A DNA stretch of 30,866 nucleotides, taken from a virus. The stretch covers positions 1 through 30,866 of IMG/VR virus record IMGVR_UViG_3300026075_000370. One strand, 5' to 3'. The translations under genes and the position numbers were made by a program. How positions within the stretch are numbered: position 1 is the first letter of the stretch; every line of letters begins with the position of its first letter. This document shows positions 15,360-21,147 of this stretch, one piece after another. The notes beneath the pieces are model-generated. The model was not told where the DNA came from. It did not search any database and worked only from the letters and a program-made list of their open reading frames with translations.

Positions 15360-15509
15360 TCACTTCGCCTTCTTGGGCGGCACCACGCCCAGATCTGCCT
15401 GCGTCAACGCAGAGATCCGCAGCATGTCCGCGATCAGCCTCTCACGCCCTGCGGCAAACGTGTCGGGCAGGGGCTCTATCTTCACGATCTCCACAAACTG
15501 CTGTGACAC
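15360..15509 (-). CDS. Short protein, 49 aa, GTG start
   Basis: GTG 15509 follows a very good GGGAGGTGA ribosome site, and the frame reads SQQFVEIVKIEPLPDTFAAGRERLIADMLRISALTQADLGVVPPKKAK to a stop at 15360, exactly 1 bp before the next gene. Its codon use and close fit between neighbours support it despite its short length. Ends in a basic PPKKAK. Function not recognised. Confidence 0.6.
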   Translation of the reverse strand: MSQQFVEIVKIEPLPDTFAAGRERLIADMLRISALTQADLGVVPPKKAK

Positions 15510-15512
15510 GAC

Positions 15513-15644
15513 TCACCTCCCGAAGTAGATGGCCCAACCGATCCTCGCGTTCAGCAGGACCTGGTCAAGACCAGAAGCGCGGTGGCAGCGCGCAGGGTGC
15601 GAGACGACGACGAAGCGGACCAGCCGCAGGAAGCGCCAGATCAT
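15513..15644 (-). CDS. Short basic/hydrophobic protein, 43 aa
   Basis: ATG 15644 overlaps the stop of the P-loop-like gene as ATGA. The product starts MIWRFLRLVRFVVVSHPARC, an amphipathic or weakly membrane-active stretch, and ends NARIGWAIYFGR. Too short to place in a family. The overlap and close spacing to the next gene (3 bp) support translation. Confidence 0.5.
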   Translation of the reverse strand: MIWRFLRLVRFVVVSHPARCHRASGLDQVLLNARIGWAIYFGR

Positions 15645-16150
15645 GGCATATAGTGGTCGAAGACAACGTCCACGTCCGTCAAGCCCATACGGTACCCCGG
15701 CATCTTCCACCGGGCCAGAGGCACCAATCGAAGCTCGCGTCCATCACACAAAGCGAACTCCCCCTGAGTTGCGTTGTACCGACGAATGTCCGGCTTGAGC
15801 ACGTCCGTCACGATCCGCGCACAGTACTCCACCAGATTCTGACTGGCGACCACGTAAAAGATTACCGGCTTCTCACTCTTCAGCGCCTGACGCAACAGAG
15901 CCGTCGTCCGGCCGGTACCGCACTCCTCGCGCTCCAACAGCTCGCTCAGGTAGTCGCGCAAACCCCATATCCTGCCGGCCAGTTCAGTGTCACCCATGAG
16001 AGTGGCAGTCGTCTCCAGTGCCTCCGCCACCATTCGCTGGCAATCCCCCGGCCGCTGCTCCATTTGCCGCAGCATGGTGAACGACGCAGTCAGTTGCTGG
16101 CGCTCCACCAAAAGGGGCCGGACACTATTGGGGTGGCGACTCACGGCCAT
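15641..16150 (-). CDS. P-loop-like protein with Arg in place of the Walker A Lys, 169 aa
   Basis: ATG 16150 lies inside the end of the RuvC gene. Residues 76-86 read ECGTGRTTALL, similar to a nucleotide-binding P-loop (GxxxxGK[ST]) but with Arg instead of Lys; residues 158-165 (TDVDVVFD) could be a Walker-B-like strand. Between them is a strand-helix pattern (PVIFYVVASQNLVEYCARIVTDVLKPDIRRY), as in P-loop folds. Small phage proteins with a GRTT-type loop are known but their role is not. ATP binding without full hydrolysis is one possibility. It sits next to recombination genes. Confidence 0.6.
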   Translation of the reverse strand: MAVSRHPNSVRPLLVERQQLTASFTMLRQMEQRPGDCQRMVAEALETTATLMGDTELAGRIWGLRDYLSELLEREECGTGRTTALLRQALKSEKPVIFYVVASQNLVEYCARIVTDVLKPDIRRYNATQGEFALCDGRELRLVPLARWKMPGYRMGLTDVDVVFDHYMP

Positions 16151-16698
16151 TGGACTTTCTCCAGCGCTTCGGTCTGCAGCTTGGGCAGCTGCACAGGAGA
16201 GACGCCGAGGTGGACAAGCCCGGCGAACATGAGCCACAGGGCGTCGGACTCGTTGTGGTTACCGCCCTGATAGTCCAACCTCCTCACCGCCTCCGCGAGC
16301 GGCAGACCCTTCTCGCAGCTACCCACCCCGGTCGCGAACTTCTTGAGCGTGGTGGGCGGCACCTCCGCCACGGCCAGATCCTCCTCGAAGAGCGCCAGCC
16401 GTACCACGCCCCCCATCTCGCCGGTCCCGTGGACCTGGCTGTTCTTCTGCTTGGCCGAGCCGAAGCTGTACCCCTCGATCACCACCAGGTCCGCGCCCGC
16501 ACAGATCAGCAACACCTCGTCGCGGATCTGTTGCAGGCGTTTCATCCCGAATGTTTTGGGGCGAATGCGACCCACCTCGTACGCTCCACTGTTGGTTGGC
16601 TGCGGTGCCTGCCCCGAATCAGGCAGCCACACTTCATCGGAAAGCCATGACGCCCACCCCGTGTCCGTCAGCGAGAGATCCAACCCCACGACTTTCAT
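16141..16698 (-). CDS. ruvC: RuvC-family Holliday junction resolvase, 185 aa
   Basis: The N-terminal GLDLSLTDTGWA (5-16) gives the first catalytic Asp (D7), VVIEGYSFG (72-80) gives Glu E75, and NESDALWL (149-156) gives the last Asp D152 with an acidic E150 beside it. This spacing is that of RuvC-like RNase-H-fold nucleases. Such enzymes resolve four-way DNA junctions and, in phages, branched replication products before packaging. Length is in the normal range for RuvC (about 170-185). It overlaps the upstream metallopeptidase gene by ATGA. GSAKQKNSQVHGTGEMGGVVRLAL matches the phage RuvC subgroup and supports the call over other RNase-H-fold proteins. Confidence 0.87.
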   Translation of the reverse strand: MKVVGLDLSLTDTGWASWLSDEVWLPDSGQAPQPTNSGAYEVGRIRPKTFGMKRLQQIRDEVLLICAGADLVVIEGYSFGSAKQKNSQVHGTGEMGGVVRLALFEEDLAVAEVPPTTLKKFATGVGSCEKGLPLAEAVRRLDYQGGNHNESDALWLMFAGLVHLGVSPVQLPKLQTEALEKVQWP

Positions 16699-17144
16699 TT
16701 GTACATCCCATGCAAGCGGTGGAGGGTGACAGCCATGTCCGTCGTGACCGCCTCGTCGGCTTCAGCGTACTGCCGGCGCAGAAGCTTGTCTTCGGCGGAG
16801 TCGGCTTCGATCAGCGTATCCATCAGCACGCACAGCACAGCAAAGACCGGGGCCTGCCGCGCATGCACAAGCTCGTGCACCACCGTCAGCTCTCGCTCGC
16901 GAAGGGTCAATACACCCCACGCTTGCGAAAACCTCACCACCGCAGAGCGGTAGCGGTAGCTGACGTGCGCCTTCGCCACGAAGGCCTCTGTGTGCTCAAA
17001 CTTGATCTCCAGCGTGTCGACCCACGCAGGAACCAGCCAAAGCCAGTGCTCCACAAGTTCCACCAAAGGGTCGTGCAACGGGTTGGAATCGGCTATGTCC
17101 CAGATCACCTGGGGGCGTCCGAAGACGCGGTCCCAGCGGCTCAT
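16695..17144 (-). CDS. Putative zinc metallopeptidase (HExxH), 149 aa
   Basis: ATG 17144 overlaps the preceding stop as ATGA. Residues 90-94 are HELVH within VVHELVHARQ, the zincin motif for zinc binding and catalysis; the surrounding helix and the downstream acidic group YAEADEAV (E128, E131) could provide the third ligand. This is a one-domain size, similar to minigluzincin/ImmA-like or SprT-like phage peptidases. Substrate is unknown. Candidates are host or phage regulators or a virion protein. It sits next to RuvC, so a regulatory or recombination-linked role is possible. No signal peptide is seen, so it likely acts in the cytoplasm. Confidence 0.68.
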   Translation of the reverse strand: MSRWDRVFGRPQVIWDIADSNPLHDPLVELVEHWLWLVPAWVDTLEIKFEHTEAFVAKAHVSYRYRSAVVRFSQAWGVLTLRERELTVVHELVHARQAPVFAVLCVLMDTLIEADSAEDKLLRRQYAEADEAVTTDMAVTLHRLHGMYK

Positions 17145-17419
17145 CCAGCCCCCCGGGCCAAGAACTCGCGCACCGGAATGCGGCGCACCTCTCTCAGCTC
17201 GTACTCGACCACCTCGCACCCCTCGGCCCCGGCCGTCTCGACCACCTCGTCCACGGAGCTGTTCCAATGGCTACCGATCATCAGGTGCTTCCTCGTCTCC
17301 GCCGAATTCGGCCACAGCTTCCCGCGCGACCCTGTCTCTCCCCGCTTGCCTGGACCCCGGAAGGTGCCGTTCGGCCGCCTGATCCGGTACACCCGGTCCC
17401 TCTTCGGCTCCGCCGCCAT
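17141..17419 (-). CDS. Hypothetical basic protein, 92 aa
   Basis: ATG 17419 has GGAGGGG seven bases upstream and the stop overlaps the peptidase start as ATGA. The N-terminal half is strongly basic (AAEPKRDRVYRIRRPNGTFRGPGKRGETGSRGKLWPN), and the C-terminal half is acidic (DEVVETAGAEGCEVVEYELREVRRIPVREFL). The YRIRRPNGTFRG segment resembles short basic motifs of small phage proteins without a known role. It overlaps the previous frame at 17271-17591 by 149 bp. Confidence 0.68.
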   Translation of the reverse strand: MAAEPKRDRVYRIRRPNGTFRGPGKRGETGSRGKLWPNSAETRKHLMIGSHWNSSVDEVVETAGAEGCEVVEYELREVRRIPVREFLARGAG

Positions 17420-17591
17420 CGGGCCCCTCCGTATCCTGTTCGAGATCGTACCCCAGCTGCTCGCAGAACATCGCGCAGTCCTCCACGACCTGCGCGAACG
17501 CCCGGCCGCGATCCTCCGGCGCTTCGTCGTCCTCGGTGAACAGCTCGAAGAGCAGGGAGCGGATTCCCTTCAGGCGCTGCTTGACGCTCAC
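17271..17591 (-). CDS. Small acidic protein, 106 aa, long overlap with the next gene
   Basis: GTG 17591 begins VSVKQRLKGIRSLLFELFTEDDEAPEDRGRAFAQVVEDCAMFCEQLGYDLEQDTEGPDGGG, which reads as a good helical protein. From about residue 60 the sequence becomes low-complexity and overlaps the well-supported gene at 17141-17419 in another frame by 149 bp. The 5' part is probably coding. The true 3' end may be short of 17271 if a frameshift or sequencing error is present. Function is unknown. Confidence 0.45.
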   Translation of the reverse strand: MSVKQRLKGIRSLLFELFTEDDEAPEDRGRAFAQVVEDCAMFCEQLGYDLEQDTEGPDGGGAEEGPGVPDQAAERHLPGSRQAGRDRVAREAVAEFGGDEEAPDDR

Positions 17592-17676
17592 CCTAGTAAC
17601 CCCAGGATCGCTCAGGACCCTCGTAAAGAGAGGAGGGCAGGGCTGGATGGCCTCACCCCCCTCTCGTGCGTTTAAA

Positions 17677-17780
17677 GGCAGGGAGAGGGTGCAGGACTCC
17701 AACCTGCTCACCTTCCGCCGGAGCGGCAGCTCGTTTACGCGGGCCGTCTATCCCGCCAGAGCTTTCTCCCTTTCCCTGCC
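17677..17780 (-). ncRNA. Cloverleaf-like structured RNA, unassigned
   Basis: Read on the minus strand, 104 nt fold by eye into a four-way junction. The closing stem pairs bases 17768-17780 with 17677-17689 (13 positions, one C/A mismatch). Inside lie an AGCTC/GAGCT stem (17759-17763 with 17728-17732) that carries a GCGGG/CCCGC hairpin, a CCGC-TCCG-GCGG hairpin with UNCG tetraloop (17715-17726), and GCAGG-TTGGAGT-CCTGC (17691-17707), whose 5-bp stem and 7-nt loop resemble a tRNA T-arm. It lies 107 nt downstream of tRNA-Pro in the same direction, in a stretch without genes. It is too long and lacks a normal D-arm and anticodon, so it is not a normal tRNA. It could be a degenerate tRNA, a tRNA mimic or a regulatory RNA. 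Confidence 0.45.
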
Positions 17781-17886
17781 CGGCCAGGAGGGGGAGAAGG
17801 GCTTTGCCCCCGTGCTGGTTCCCCCGCCAAGAGTCTCCAGCCCGGCGCCAGGCAGGTTGCCCCGCCCAGCACCCTCCTCCCCCAAA

Positions 17887-17960
17887 TCGGGACGGCGGGA
17901 CTCGAACCCGCGACCTCCCGCTCCCAAAGCGGGCGCTCTCTCCAACTGAGCTACGTCCAG
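17887..17960 (-). tRNA. tRNA-Pro (anticodon UGG)
   Basis: The minus strand reads a full cloverleaf: acceptor CTGGACG/CGTCCCG (one T-C mismatch at 2-71), T8-A9, D-arm GCTC-AGTTGGAGA-GAGC, anticodon arm CCCGC-TTTGGGA-GCGGG with anticodon TGG, and T-arm GCGGG-TTCGAGT-CCCGC. CCA is not encoded. It is a phage-borne tRNA amid protein genes; proline UGG decodes CCN codons and may help translation in a host with different tRNA supply. No attL/attR duplicate is seen in the window. Confidence 0.92.
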
Positions 17961-18054
17961 AACCACTCGCTTGTCCCGGCCCCACCCCTGAGACCACAGG
18001 GAAGATCGACTGCCCACCCCCACCTGTCAAGCGGTTCGTGAAGGGGACGGTGCG

Positions 18055-18327
18055 TCAGAAGGCCCTCTCCGCGGTGTGGCAGACACAGTTACGATCCGCG
18101 CAGTGATACGAGACGGGATTCGGAACGTTCAGCCACCCGCCCTTGCGGCACGAGCAGCGCCAGCAAAACTCGGCGACACCTTCCCCGATCACCAGCAGGC
18201 GTACGTTGCCGACTCCCCCGCGATCCTCGTGTGCGTGGTCTTTGTGGGTAGGGCGCTCAGCAGTGCTTACGACGACACCCCTGTGGTGATCGTTACAATG
18301 CACGCAGGGTGTTCGAGGCTGATTCAA
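18055..18327 (-). CDS. Cys/His-rich zinc-binding-type protein, 90 aa
   Basis: TTG 18327 overlaps the preceding stop as TTGA and has GGAGGGG upstream. The protein holds CVHC (8-11) near the N-terminus, several His residues, then CWRCSCRKGGW and at the end YHCADRNCVC, giving a pattern of paired cysteines that could hold two zinc ions. Similar small zinc-ribbon proteins are frequent in phages and may bind nucleic acids or act as adaptors; this one is not assigned to a family. It is the last protein gene before the tRNA-Pro. Confidence 0.65.
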   Translation of the reverse strand: MNQPRTPCVHCNDHHRGVVVSTAERPTHKDHAHEDRGGVGNVRLLVIGEGVAEFCWRCSCRKGGWLNVPNPVSYHCADRNCVCHTAERAF

Positions 18328-18659
18328 GACCCCTCCCCGTGCGGGATCTGGTCCGGCACGGGCGACTCCTCCACCACCCTCACCTCGCCGTCGAACTCGC
18401 CCCAGCTCTTGCGCTCGACCGCGGAGGCGTCGGGCAGGTCCCGCTGCACCGCCTCGGTCAGCATCCGCATCATGTCGCCCAGCGTCGGTGCGAGCGCGGG
18501 CATGGCGGCCACGAAGGTGAACTGGATGTCGGGCCCTCCCCCACTGGGGCTCAGGATGATGTGCGAGACCGACAGCAGCATGCCCTTCCGGTCCATCTCC
18601 CGCAGGATGTCCCCGAGCGTGGTCTCCAGCGTGTGGACCTGCAGGTCGCTCTCAGCCAT
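18324..18659 (-). CDS. Hypothetical protein, 111 aa
   Basis: ATG 18659 has GGAGGA upstream, and overlaps the preceding gene's end by 8 bp. The product (MAESDLQVHTLETTLGDILREMDRKGMLLSVSHIILSPSGGGPDIQFTFVAAMPALAPTLGDMMRMLTEAVQRDL...) looks like an alpha/beta domain with two helices flanking a short strand region. No family is recognised. It belongs to a chain of overlapping genes from the tandem-HTH gene to this region. Confidence 0.7.
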   Translation of the reverse strand: MAESDLQVHTLETTLGDILREMDRKGMLLSVSHIILSPSGGGPDIQFTFVAAMPALAPTLGDMMRMLTEAVQRDLPDASAVERKSWGEFDGEVRVVEESPVPDQIPHGEGS

Positions 18660-19014
18660 TTCGGTCCTCCTGGTGTGCCACCGTCTCCCCCTTCAGTGCC
18701 CGGCGCAGACCGTTGAGCAGGATCTGGTTCACCGTCGCCGACTGGGGCACCGAGAAGTTGATGGCCTCCAGGATCGACAGGGCTGCGTGGTGGTGTATGC
18801 GCATCTCGTCCAATTCCTGCCGCAGGTGGTCCCGCCCGTCCGCCACGGCCAGCACATCGGTGCCCGCGATGACGACTCTCGGGCAGAGCAGGGCGGCCAG
18901 CTCCTCCGAACGGACGCGCAGCACCTCCTCGTGCGCACCGAGCGCGACCGCCCCCGCAGCCGCGCCGTGGTTGAACAAGGCCGCCGCAAGCTGGTCCAAG
19001 AACGTCTCGGCCAT
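18652..19014 (-). CDS. Hypothetical helical protein, 120 aa
   Basis: Two ATGs overlap (19017 and 19014); the second has a better distance (7 nt) to GGAGG. The product is almost all helix, Ala/Leu rich with several His (FLDQLAAALFNHGAAAGAVALGAHEEVLRVRSEELAALLC; LRQELDEMRIHHHAALSILEAINFSV). A Pro-Gln-Ser turn precedes a last helix. No catalytic motif. Function unknown. Confidence 0.68.
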   Translation of the reverse strand: MAETFLDQLAAALFNHGAAAGAVALGAHEEVLRVRSEELAALLCPRVVIAGTDVLAVADGRDHLRQELDEMRIHHHAALSILEAINFSVPQSATVNQILLNGLRRALKGETVAHQEDRNG

Positions 19015-19877
19015 CATCCCTCCTCCGGTTGCTGGGTGACATCAAGTCCACTCCGGAGGCCCTGGAGGACGAACTGGCGCAGCTCCTCGATCTCCTGCTC
19101 CCACTCCTCCGGCACCGGGAGCGCAGAGCGCACGCAGGCTGACACGGCGGCCTCCAGCTCCTTTATCCGCTCGCCCGCGATGAACCGGCGCGGCAGAACG
19201 TACGGAAGGGACTGCGTCCGCTGCACCCGCCGGTTCTCCACCACCATCGGCGCGGCAGATGGCGAGTCACGGGGCGCGAAGGTGTTGCCCTCCACCACTA
19301 GATCGGGCATGGGGTCCTCACATTTCTCCGAGGCAGGCATCCTTCGCGCCCAGATGGTCGGCGGCTGGAGCAGGTGCGCCACCTCGCGAGCACGAAACTC
19401 CACTTGCGTCACGTCAGACTTGCGCGTCTGGTGAAGATGGACCAGCGCCCGCGATAGCGGCGTGTCCACCACCAGCGCGTGGATGCGCTCGTCGTGCTCG
19501 CGCTCCATCCCTCTCAGCCTCTCCGCGTTGACTTCCTCCGCCTGCTGAAAAGCGGTCTCCCGCGGGGTCCTTGCTGTCTCCCGTTCCTTCACCTCTCGCG
19601 TGCCTTCTGCTTCGGACTCGGGCGTGAGGTGGGCCAGCAACTTGGGAGGAACCGGCGAGACAGGGCACCACACCACCCACCCGACCCTGTCCTTGTCGTA
19701 GCGGTCTATCGGGAGGTGATAGGTTTGGGGAAGCCATGGCTTACTGGAGGAAAAATTGGAGTACGCCCTTTCAACGAACCGCAACGAGCCGGGACGCATC
19801 GGCTCGCTTCCGTCGCAGTGCCTCGCCTCCTCCTCCAGCCTTTCGGCAGCCCCAACCGTGATAAAGTACTTGGCCAT
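19014..19877 (-). CDS. Hypothetical protein, 287 aa, with central coiled coil
   Basis: ATG 19877 overlaps the tandem-HTH gene's stop as TGATG, with AGGAGGGG upstream; a GTG one codon earlier is possible. It is the largest unknown gene of this block. The N-terminal 85 residues look folded (MAKYFITVGAAERLEEEARHCDG; YHLPIDRYDKDRVGWVVWCPVSPVP), residues about 90-145 are a charged coiled coil (EGTREVKERETARTPRETAFQQAEEVNAERLRGMEREHDERI), and the C-terminus has a helical acidic region (EELRQFVLQGLRSGLDV). No known family is recognised. Coupling to the DNA-binding gene upstream suggests they act together. Confidence 0.7.
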   Translation of the reverse strand: MAKYFITVGAAERLEEEARHCDGSEPMRPGSLRFVERAYSNFSSSKPWLPQTYHLPIDRYDKDRVGWVVWCPVSPVPPKLLAHLTPESEAEGTREVKERETARTPRETAFQQAEEVNAERLRGMEREHDERIHALVVDTPLSRALVHLHQTRKSDVTQVEFRAREVAHLLQPPTIWARRMPASEKCEDPMPDLVVEGNTFAPRDSPSAAPMVVENRRVQRTQSLPYVLPRRFIAGERIKELEAAVSACVRSALPVPEEWEQEIEELRQFVLQGLRSGLDVTQQPEEG

Positions 19878-20194
19878 CACCCCTCCTGCGCAGAGGATGC
19901 GTACAGCCCCAGGCGGATCATCGCCTTCTTCGCCCCAGCCGGGCTCATCCCTGCCGCTCGGGCGATGCCGCGCAGGGACAGTCCCCCACGAGCCACCAGC
20001 TCCTTCAACTTCTCGTCGCTCTTGCCGTAGGGCGAGGGGCGCTCCCCCAGACCCAGGCGCTCCGCCGCCTTCTTCGCCCCCGTGGGGCTCATCCCTACCC
20101 GGCGCGCCAACTCCCGCAGCGACAGGGACGCATCCCCCCAGAGCTCCCGCAGCTCTCCGTCCTTGCCGTGCCGCTTCCAGTGCCCGCCGCCCAT
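19877..20194 (-). CDS. Tandem helix-turn-helix DNA-binding protein, 105 aa
   Basis: ATG 20194 is preceded by GGGAG. The protein is made of two copies of one HTH unit: residues 22-49 (LSLRELARRVGMSPTGAKKAAERLGL) and 70-97 (LSLRGIARAAGMSPAGAKKAMIRLGL), with 19 of 28 positions identical, and a short helix before each (ELRELWGD; KLKELVAR). This looks like an internal duplication of a GcrA/Myb-like or small-terminase-like HTH. It could bind a DNA site made of two direct half-sites. It is the first gene of the leftward block downstream of the repeat-rich non-coding region, so it is a good candidate for a regulator of that region. It is also conceivable as a second small-terminase-like protein. Confidence 0.75.
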   Translation of the reverse strand: MGGGHWKRHGKDGELRELWGDASLSLRELARRVGMSPTGAKKAAERLGLGERPSPYGKSDEKLKELVARGGLSLRGIARAAGMSPAGAKKAMIRLGLYASSAQEG

Positions 20195-20211
20195 CGCACT
20201 CTCCCGTGCAG

Positions 20212-20228
20212 GTGAACGAATAGTGAAC
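20212..20228. promoter_or_regulatory. Two direct GTGAAC half-sites, possible operator
   Basis: GTGAAC occurs at 20212-20217 and again at 20223-20228, starts 11 bp apart, that is one helical turn, immediately upstream of the tandem-HTH gene. Direct half-sites on the same DNA face would suit a protein with two HTH units in tandem. Binding is inferred from spacing only. Confidence 0.4.
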
Positions 20229-20300
20229 CGTGCCAACAATCTGCGGGTGTCACAGGGGGATGTCAACCAGCTTGGTTCCGGAGATCCCCTTGCGCGCCCT

Positions 20301-20333
20301 CGTGTGCGTGTGTACGCGCGTGTGCGTGCGCGT
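20301..20333. repeat. 33-bp alternating pyrimidine-purine tract
   Basis: Every position from 20301 to 20333 alternates pyrimidine-purine (CG/TG/TA steps). Such sequences can take the left-handed Z form under negative supercoiling. The length without interruption is unusual even in G+C-rich DNA. Confidence 0.85.
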
Positions 20334-20338
20334 CTCTG

Positions 20339-20351
20339 ACCATACTATGGT
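20339..20351. promoter_or_regulatory. 13-bp palindrome ACCATACTATGGT
   Basis: ACCATA-C-TATGGT is a perfect odd palindrome 5 bp from the end of the alternating tract, the typical form of a repressor operator with 6-bp half-sites. No second copy was found in the window. Its ligand is unknown. Confidence 0.5.
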
Positions 20352-20357
20352 ATCTGT

Positions 20358-20448
20358 GGTAGCTTCCTGTATAGACCGGATAGCTGGTCAGGAGCAGCAG
20401 AAAGATGTGCAGGAGCTACAGATTCCATGGAAGCTACCGGTATAGACC
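20358..20448. repeat. Interleaved inverted and direct repeats
   Basis: GGTAGCTTCC (20358-20367) is repeated inverted as GGAAGCTACC (20429-20438), and GTATAGACC is directly repeated at 20369-20377 and 20440-20448 (starts 71 bp apart). A further imperfect inverted match joins about 20346-20369 with 20410-20430. The combination looks like a protein-bound complex site. Confidence 0.6.
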
Positions 20449-20500
20449 AGTCGCTAACAGGAAAAAATCTTTTAAACACACTATCCGCGCGCGAGAACAG

Positions 20501-20539
20501 CACCATGTAAACCATTGCAGGAACGGCGTTTACATGGTG
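20501..20539. repeat. 12-bp perfect inverted repeat with 15-nt loop
   Basis: CACCATGTAAAC (20501-20512) pairs with GTTTACATGGTG (20528-20539). It directly follows the A/T-rich islet, and could be an operator, replication hairpin or, if transcribed, a stable stem. No U-tract follows on either strand. Confidence 0.7.
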
Positions 20540-20540
20540 A

Positions 20541-20674
20541 GGTGGGTCGCCACACGACCCAGGGGGTAGGCCAAACCATCCGGCCGCAACGAGTTACAGC
20601 AACTCTGGACAGCGACTCCCTAGGGCGTGCTACGACCCACCCCCCAGACCAGGTGCTGCTGCCGCAACGAGTTA
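20541..20674. repeat. Repeated 14-mer GCCGCAACGAGTTA and inverted GGTGGGTCG
   Basis: GCCGCAACGAGTTA is present identically at 20583-20596 and 20661-20674 (78 bp apart), like an iteron. GGTGGGTCG at 20541-20549 has its inverse complement CGACCCACC at 20633-20641. Nothing in this stretch reads as a gene. Confidence 0.6.
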
Positions 20675-21059
20675 AGCCCTCTCGTCCCGTACGCGCGCGC
20701 GAGGGACCCAAATCTGGACGGGGGTACCAGGGAGGGGGTCCAACAGCGGTGTCCCTGTGCAGCAGAATGTATCATTTCCGCGCGCGACCCGGCCGGGGGA
20801 CCCGACCGCCTACCCGGGGGGCACCCAGGGGGGGTACCCCATCCACCTCACACGTGAGGCGGCGCCTCGCACAGGATTCGTCCTGCTCCTCTATCGATCT
20901 CCTTCTTTTGCCCGCGGAGCGGGCCACCATCCAGCATGGCCGCCAACATTTCCCGACACAATCCCAGGTTTACATAAAGCCGCTTATCGGCATTCGACCT
21001 GAATCCAGCACCCAATGGGCCAGTGTGTGCAGGTTTGGCACGAGTTGGCAGGCTGTTCC

Positions 21060-21075
21060 TGTCAGTTCACTGACA
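21060..21075. promoter_or_regulatory. 16-bp palindrome TGTCAGTTCACTGACA
   Basis: TGTCAGT and ACTGACA flank a 2-bp centre, a perfect dyad of operator size. It lies upstream (for plus-strand reading) of the long hairpin at 21101-21147. Function unknown. Confidence 0.5.
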
Positions 21076-21100
21076 CCCGCCTGAAATCGCTCTCAGACGC

Positions 21101-21147
21101 ACGAGAACCCGCCGGGTGGCTCCTGACACCTCCAGCGGGTTCCTCGT
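21101..21147. repeat. Long hairpin and direct repeat GTGGCTCCTGA
   Basis: ACGAGAACCCGC (21101-21112) pairs with GCGGGTTCCTCGT (21135-21147) with one bulged base, and GGTG/CACC pair inside. GTGGCTCCTGA (21116-21126) is repeated at 21146-21156. As a transcript from the minus strand this would lie 88 nt downstream of the tRNA-like RNA. Confidence 0.55.

Noticed and set aside
17887-17960. tRNA-Pro as an integration (attP) site
   Set aside because: No integrase gene and no duplicate of the tRNA 3' end were found in the window, so there is no support for integration here.
17653-18030. Open frames on both strands across the tRNA-Pro and its flank
   Set aside because: They run through a tRNA with full cloverleaf and lack ribosome sites.
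20910-20924. GCCCGC-GGA-GCGGGC hairpin next to TTTT as a terminator
   Set aside because: The T-run precedes the stem on the plus strand and is an A-run after it on the minus strand, so it cannot act as a U-tract in either direction.
20515-21084. 189-codon plus-strand frame and a 76-codon minus-strand frame in the non-coding kilobase
   Set aside because: No ribosome site, compositionally odd translation, and full of repeats and palindromes that fit a control region better.
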